Below are positions 4,911-7,237 of a DNA stretch of 7,237 nucleotides, piece by piece (the stretch's first letter is position 1; the number at the start of each line of letters is the position of its first letter). The stretch lies in assembly GCA_016291275.1 (NCBI GenBank), contig JAEEWY010000074.1, positions 1 to 7,237 on the forward strand, given 5' to 3'. Origin of the DNA: Methanobrevibacter sp. GTDB lineage: Archaea; Methanobacteriota; Methanobacteria; Methanobacteriales; Methanobacteriaceae. The notes beneath the pieces are model-generated. The model did not search any database, was not told where the DNA came from, and saw only the letters and a list, made by a program, of their open reading frames with translations. The translations under genes and the position numbers were made by a program.

Positions 4911-5744
4911 ATGCTTACTAAAAGAATTATTCCTTGTTTAGATTGTGACCTGCAAGTTCCAGAAGGCAGAGTGGTGAAGGGAGTTGAATTCAAACAGATC
5001 CGTTATGCTGGAAATCCAGTGGAACTTGCTACCAAATATTACGAAGATGGAGCAGATGAAATTGTAATCTTGGATATCACCGCTTCCCATGAACGTAGAG
5101 GAACTATGGTGGATGTTATAGAAAGATTAACTGAAAATGTATTCATTCCAATTTGTGTAGGTGGAGGAATAAGAAAGGTGGAAGATTACACTCGCATGCT
5201 TAAGGCAGGTGCGGACAAATGCTCTACAAACACTGCAGCCATTCACAATCCTCAGCTATTGACAGATGCCTCTAAGGTTGTAGGTTCTCAAGCGGTCGTA
5301 ATAGGAATTGACGCTAAAAGGAGATATGTTGAAGAAGACAAGGAAGCTGCTAAAGGCAAGACCATTGTAGATACAGACAAAGGTGAAGTATGGTTTGATT
5401 GCAGTATCTATGGTGGAAGGGAGTTCACTGGCATGGATGCTATTGCTTGGGCTCAAGAGTGTCAAGACAGAGGTGCAGGTGAAGTTCTTCTCACTTCAAT
5501 GGATGGTGACGGAACCAAGGACGGTTATGATCTTGTCCTTACAAAAGCAATCAACGATAATGTGGACATTCCTGTAATTGCATCTGGTGGGGTAGGAAAC
5601 CCTCAACACATACTTGAAGCTTTTGAAATAGCTGATGCGAGTGCAGCACTTGCAGCAAGCATTTTCCATTTCGATGAGTACCCAGTTCCAGTAGTTAAAA
5701 AATACTTAAAGGAAAAAGGTGTTCCAATCAGAGAAACCTTTTAG
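4911..5744 (+). CDS. hisF: Imidazole glycerol phosphate synthase, cyclase subunit HisF
   Basis: HisF is a cytoplasmic beta/alpha-barrel that uses ammonia from the glutaminase HisH to convert PRFAR to imidazole glycerol phosphate and AICAR, in histidine synthesis with a link to purines. The start MLTKRIIPCLD is the family N terminus, and both catalytic aspartates are present, D11 and D134 (in VVIGIDAKR). Other signatures are LDITASHERR (54-63), VGGGIRK (83-89), TSMDGDGTKDG (195-205), IASGGVG (223-229) and AALAASIFHF (245-254). At 277 residues it is longer than the roughly 253 of bacterial HisF. Four extra residues lie after D11 (CDLQVPEGR), and about twenty follow DAKR (near 138-160), as I recall from other methanogen HisF. 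An ogg gene follows after 31 bases, probably on the same transcript. No other his gene is in the window, so the partner hisH lies elsewhere. Confidence 0.95.
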   Translation: MLTKRIIPCLDCDLQVPEGRVVKGVEFKQIRYAGNPVELATKYYEDGADEIVILDITASHERRGTMVDVIERLTENVFIPICVGGGIRKVEDYTRMLKAGADKCSTNTAAIHNPQLLTDASKVVGSQAVVIGIDAKRRYVEEDKEAAKGKTIVDTDKGEVWFDCSIYGGREFTGMDAIAWAQECQDRGAGEVLLTSMDGDGTKDGYDLVLTKAINDNVDIPVIASGGVGNPQHILEAFEIADASAALAASIFHFDEYPVPVVKKYLKEKGVPIRETF

Positions 5745-5767
5745 TTCAATAGGTCTATTTCAAAATA

Positions 5768-5772
5768 GTGAT
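5768..5772 (+). promoter_or_regulatory. Ribosome binding site deciding the ogg start
   Basis: GTGAT lies three bases before the ATG at 5776, the same layout as the YgjP-like gene and close to that of hisF. It favours 5776 over an in-frame GTG at 5719, which would overlap hisF. Confidence 0.65.
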
Positions 5773-5775
5773 TTC

Positions 5776-6855
5776 ATGTCAAATCTTAAATTCAATTCAT
5801 TAATCAATCTTAAGCTGACCCAAGAATCAGGTCAAACTTCACAAGCCCCCTGGAAGTATAATTCAGTTGGAAATACCGATGAGTTTAATGAATTAATTTA
5901 CTTAAAAGTTCCTTCAATTATTAATGAAGTTAATGATGAAACTATTAATTTAAATGAACTTCCAATTCTTTTAAAGCTATCACAAGATAAATCTAATTTT
6001 AATGAATTTTCTTATCTATATGAGTTTCCTAAAATAGTGGGAAATCATCAATTTTCTCAAATTCTTGATGAAAAAAACTTATCAAATAATGAAATCAAGA
6101 CCATCGAAAATGAGATCAAAAAGGAATTGGTCAAAATCTATGACTTGGGTTTTGACTTGCAGAAATTCTATGAATTTCTGTTGGATGATGAGAAATTGGC
6201 TCCTTCTGTAGATTTCTGCAACGGCTTAAGACTATTCATTGCAAAAGATCCATTTGAATGCATCATCTCTTCAATCTGTTCTGCAAACAATTCCATTGCA
6301 CGCTGGACAAAATCAATCGATAAGATAAAGCAAAATTGGGGAGAAAAGGCAGAGTTCGATAGTGGGATTTTTTATGGATTCCCAAGTCCAAATCAATTCC
6401 TGGACTTTTATGAAACTCCAATTGAGGAAGCTGATGAAGATGGGCACAGCTATGAAATTGATTGCTATACCCTTAATCTGAAGTCATGTGGTGTTGGTTA
6501 TAGGGCACCTTATATGAAAAAGGCAAGTCAAATGATTCTTGATGAAGTGGATTTGAATGAAATTTTTAATATGAATTATGATGAAGCATTTGATTTAATC
6601 TTAAAGATGCCAGGTGTAGGACCTAAAGTGGCGGATTGCATCTTATTGTATGGATTTGGTTTCGAAGAGGCATTTCCATCTGATGTTTGGATTAAAAGGA
6701 TCGTGTCTCACTTATACTTTGATGGAGAGGAAATTTCTGCAGAAAAGACAAGAGATTTTGGAATAGATCACTTTGGAGATTATGCAGGTTATGCTCAACT
6801 TTACTTATTCCATTATGCTCGTAAGTCAGGCTTAATGGAAAAAATCAAGAAATAA
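5776..6855 (+). CDS. ogg: 8-oxoguanine DNA glycosylase/AP lyase, OGG1 type
   Basis: This 359-residue bifunctional enzyme excises 8-oxoguanine from DNA and nicks the backbone, starting base-excision repair of oxidised guanine. The N-terminal OGG domain begins NLKLTQESGQTSQAPW (11-26), the archaeal form of the SGQ motif. The central HhH-GPD domain starts near DPFECIISSICSANNSIAR (158-176) and has CGVGYRAPY (238-246). The helix-hairpin-helix KMPGVGPKVADCILLYGFG (277-295) contains the catalytic lysine K284. SDVWIKR (302-308) supplies the catalytic aspartate D303. The end FGDYAGYAQLYLFHYAR (333-349) is also typical. All key residues are present. The N-terminal part (about 35-135) is long, N/E/K-rich and poorly conserved. 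It follows hisF by 31 bases with no clear promoter between, so read-through from hisF is likely. It may cooperate with the oxygen-defence genes at the left end, but they are separate units. Confidence 0.92.
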   Translation: MSNLKFNSLINLKLTQESGQTSQAPWKYNSVGNTDEFNELIYLKVPSIINEVNDETINLNELPILLKLSQDKSNFNEFSYLYEFPKIVGNHQFSQILDEKNLSNNEIKTIENEIKKELVKIYDLGFDLQKFYEFLLDDEKLAPSVDFCNGLRLFIAKDPFECIISSICSANNSIARWTKSIDKIKQNWGEKAEFDSGIFYGFPSPNQFLDFYETPIEEADEDGHSYEIDCYTLNLKSCGVGYRAPYMKKASQMILDEVDLNEIFNMNYDEAFDLILKMPGVGPKVADCILLYGFGFEEAFPSDVWIKRIVSHLYFDGEEISAEKTRDFGIDHFGDYAGYAQLYLFHYARKSGLMEKIKK

Positions 6856-6882
6856 TTTTTTATGATTATATTTTTATGGATT

Positions 6883-6887
6883 AAGGG
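6883..6887 (+). promoter_or_regulatory. Ribosome binding site of the adhesin-like gene
   Basis: AAGGG lies seven bases before the ATG at 6895. A run of six T at 6856-6861 in the same 39-base gap probably ends the ogg transcript. No convincing TATA box could be placed, so the promoter may overlap the end of ogg. Confidence 0.5.
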
Positions 6888-6894
6888 TTTTTGT

Positions 6895-7237
6895 ATGAAT
6901 AAAGGATTTTTAGCATTGGCATTATTTGGAATTAGCTTATTTTTATTGTCATCTTCAGTTAGTGCTGAAGATATTGGTTCTGATGATTCCAATGCAAATA
7001 TTGAAGTCATTGATGAATGGCAATCAATTGAAACTTCTGATATCTCTAGTGATAGTGCTAATTCAGATAGTTCTTTGGATGCTACTGGCAATTCTACAGG
7101 GAATGCAAGCAACAATACAAACATTGATTCTTCAAAAGTCCCTTATAAGTTTTCATCCGCTAAAAATATTAGTTCAACATATGGAAAAAAGGCCAAATTC
7201 TCTGTAAAAGTCGTAAATAATGAAGGAAAAGCGATTA
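6895..7237 (+). CDS. Secreted adhesin-like surface protein, N-terminal part
   Basis: The frame runs open off the right edge; 114 residues are visible. Residues 1-24 are a Sec signal peptide: MNKG, a hydrophobic core (FLALALFGISLFLL) and a likely cleavage site at SVSA|ED (24/25). Residues 25-80 are a low-complexity, acidic Ser/Asn/Asp/Thr-rich linker with several N-glycosylation sequons (N66, N70, N73, and N91 further on). From about 82 (VPYKFSSAKNISSTYGKKAK) a pattern of YGK, FSVKV and NNEGKAI begins, which resembles the Ig-like repeats of Methanobrevibacter adhesin-like proteins. Such proteins are exported and anchored on the pseudomurein wall. Anchor, length and partner are not visible. The AAGGG at 6883 supports the start, and no earlier in-frame ATG is seen close by. 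Adhesin-like is a family-level guess from composition and motif; export is well supported. Confidence 0.75.
   Translation, partial: MNKGFLALALFGISLFLLSSSVSAEDIGSDDSNANIEVIDEWQSIETSDISSDSANSDSSLDATGNSTGNASNNTNIDSSKVPYKFSSAKNISSTYGKKAKFSVKVVNNEGKAI

Noticed and set aside
5256..5577. Alternative frames within hisF on both strands (5256-5465 minus, 5383-5577 plus)
   Set aside because: Both lie within the intact hisF frame, show no homology and lack initiation signals.
5719..5775. GTG at 5719 as ogg start, overlapping hisF
   Set aside because: The ATG at 5776 has GTGAT three bases upstream and begins close to the conserved SGQ region; the extra 19 residues look unrelated to the family.
6813..7207. 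Overlapping frames at the right end (6813-7124 minus, 6926-7207 plus)
   Set aside because: They are out-of-frame readings of the signal-peptide protein; the Leu/Ile-rich plus-strand one arises from its Asn/Ser/Asp codons, and neither has a ribosome binding site.

Overview
This window looks like a chromosomal segment of a methanogenic archaeon of the order Methanobacteriales, most likely Methanobrevibacter or a close relative. The support is as follows. There is a C-terminal piece of an F420H2 oxidase (FprA) next to a V4R-domain regulator of the methanogen-specific MsvR type. Gaps are very AT-rich, with archaeal TATA boxes and poly-T terminators. Ribosome binding sites are of the GGTGAT type. 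The HisF is of the euryarchaeal kind and the 8-oxoguanine glycosylase is archaeal. The beginning of a secreted, Asn/Ser-rich adhesin-like protein lies at the right edge. The genus is an inference; no rRNA is present.

Layout, left to right. Positions 2-256 are the end of fprA, followed by hairpins and a T-run. Positions 257-657 are a 401-base non-coding region with three copies of TTCGTA and one inverted partner, all upstream of a winged-helix/V4R regulator (658-1455, msvR-like). That gene ends in a clear hairpin plus T7 terminator. A TATA box about 26 bases before the ATG introduces an apparently leaderless Rad3/DinG-type iron-sulfur helicase gene (1708-3594). It is followed after 23 bases by a YgjP-like (DUF45) metallopeptidase-fold protein (3618-4313). 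A strong promoter and near-perfect Shine-Dalgarno precede a 55-residue protein of unknown function (4388-4555) with its own terminator. A tRNA-Arg with anticodon TCG (4654-4729) is the only gene on the minus strand. It is divergent from hisF (4911-5744), which is followed after 31 bases by an OGG1-type 8-oxoguanine DNA glycosylase (5776-6855). The window ends inside a signal-peptide-bearing surface protein (6895 onward).

How the genes work together. FprA (O2 reduction to water with F420H2) and the adjacent MsvR-like redox regulator form a known methanogen oxygen-defence pair. The TTCGTA cluster is the expected kind of binding site and suggests autoregulation. In Methanothermobacter the pair is divergent, whereas here it is in tandem. 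OGG repairs oxidised guanine and fits the same theme, but it is linked to histidine biosynthesis, so this may be coincidence. The helicase and the YgjP-like protein form a probable two-gene transcription unit.

The strongest points for a second look are the regulator's upstream region, where all four CpG dinucleotides of a 401-base gap lie inside TTCGT/ACGAA motifs, and the unassigned 55-residue protein. No mobile element, CRISPR array or defence system was seen.
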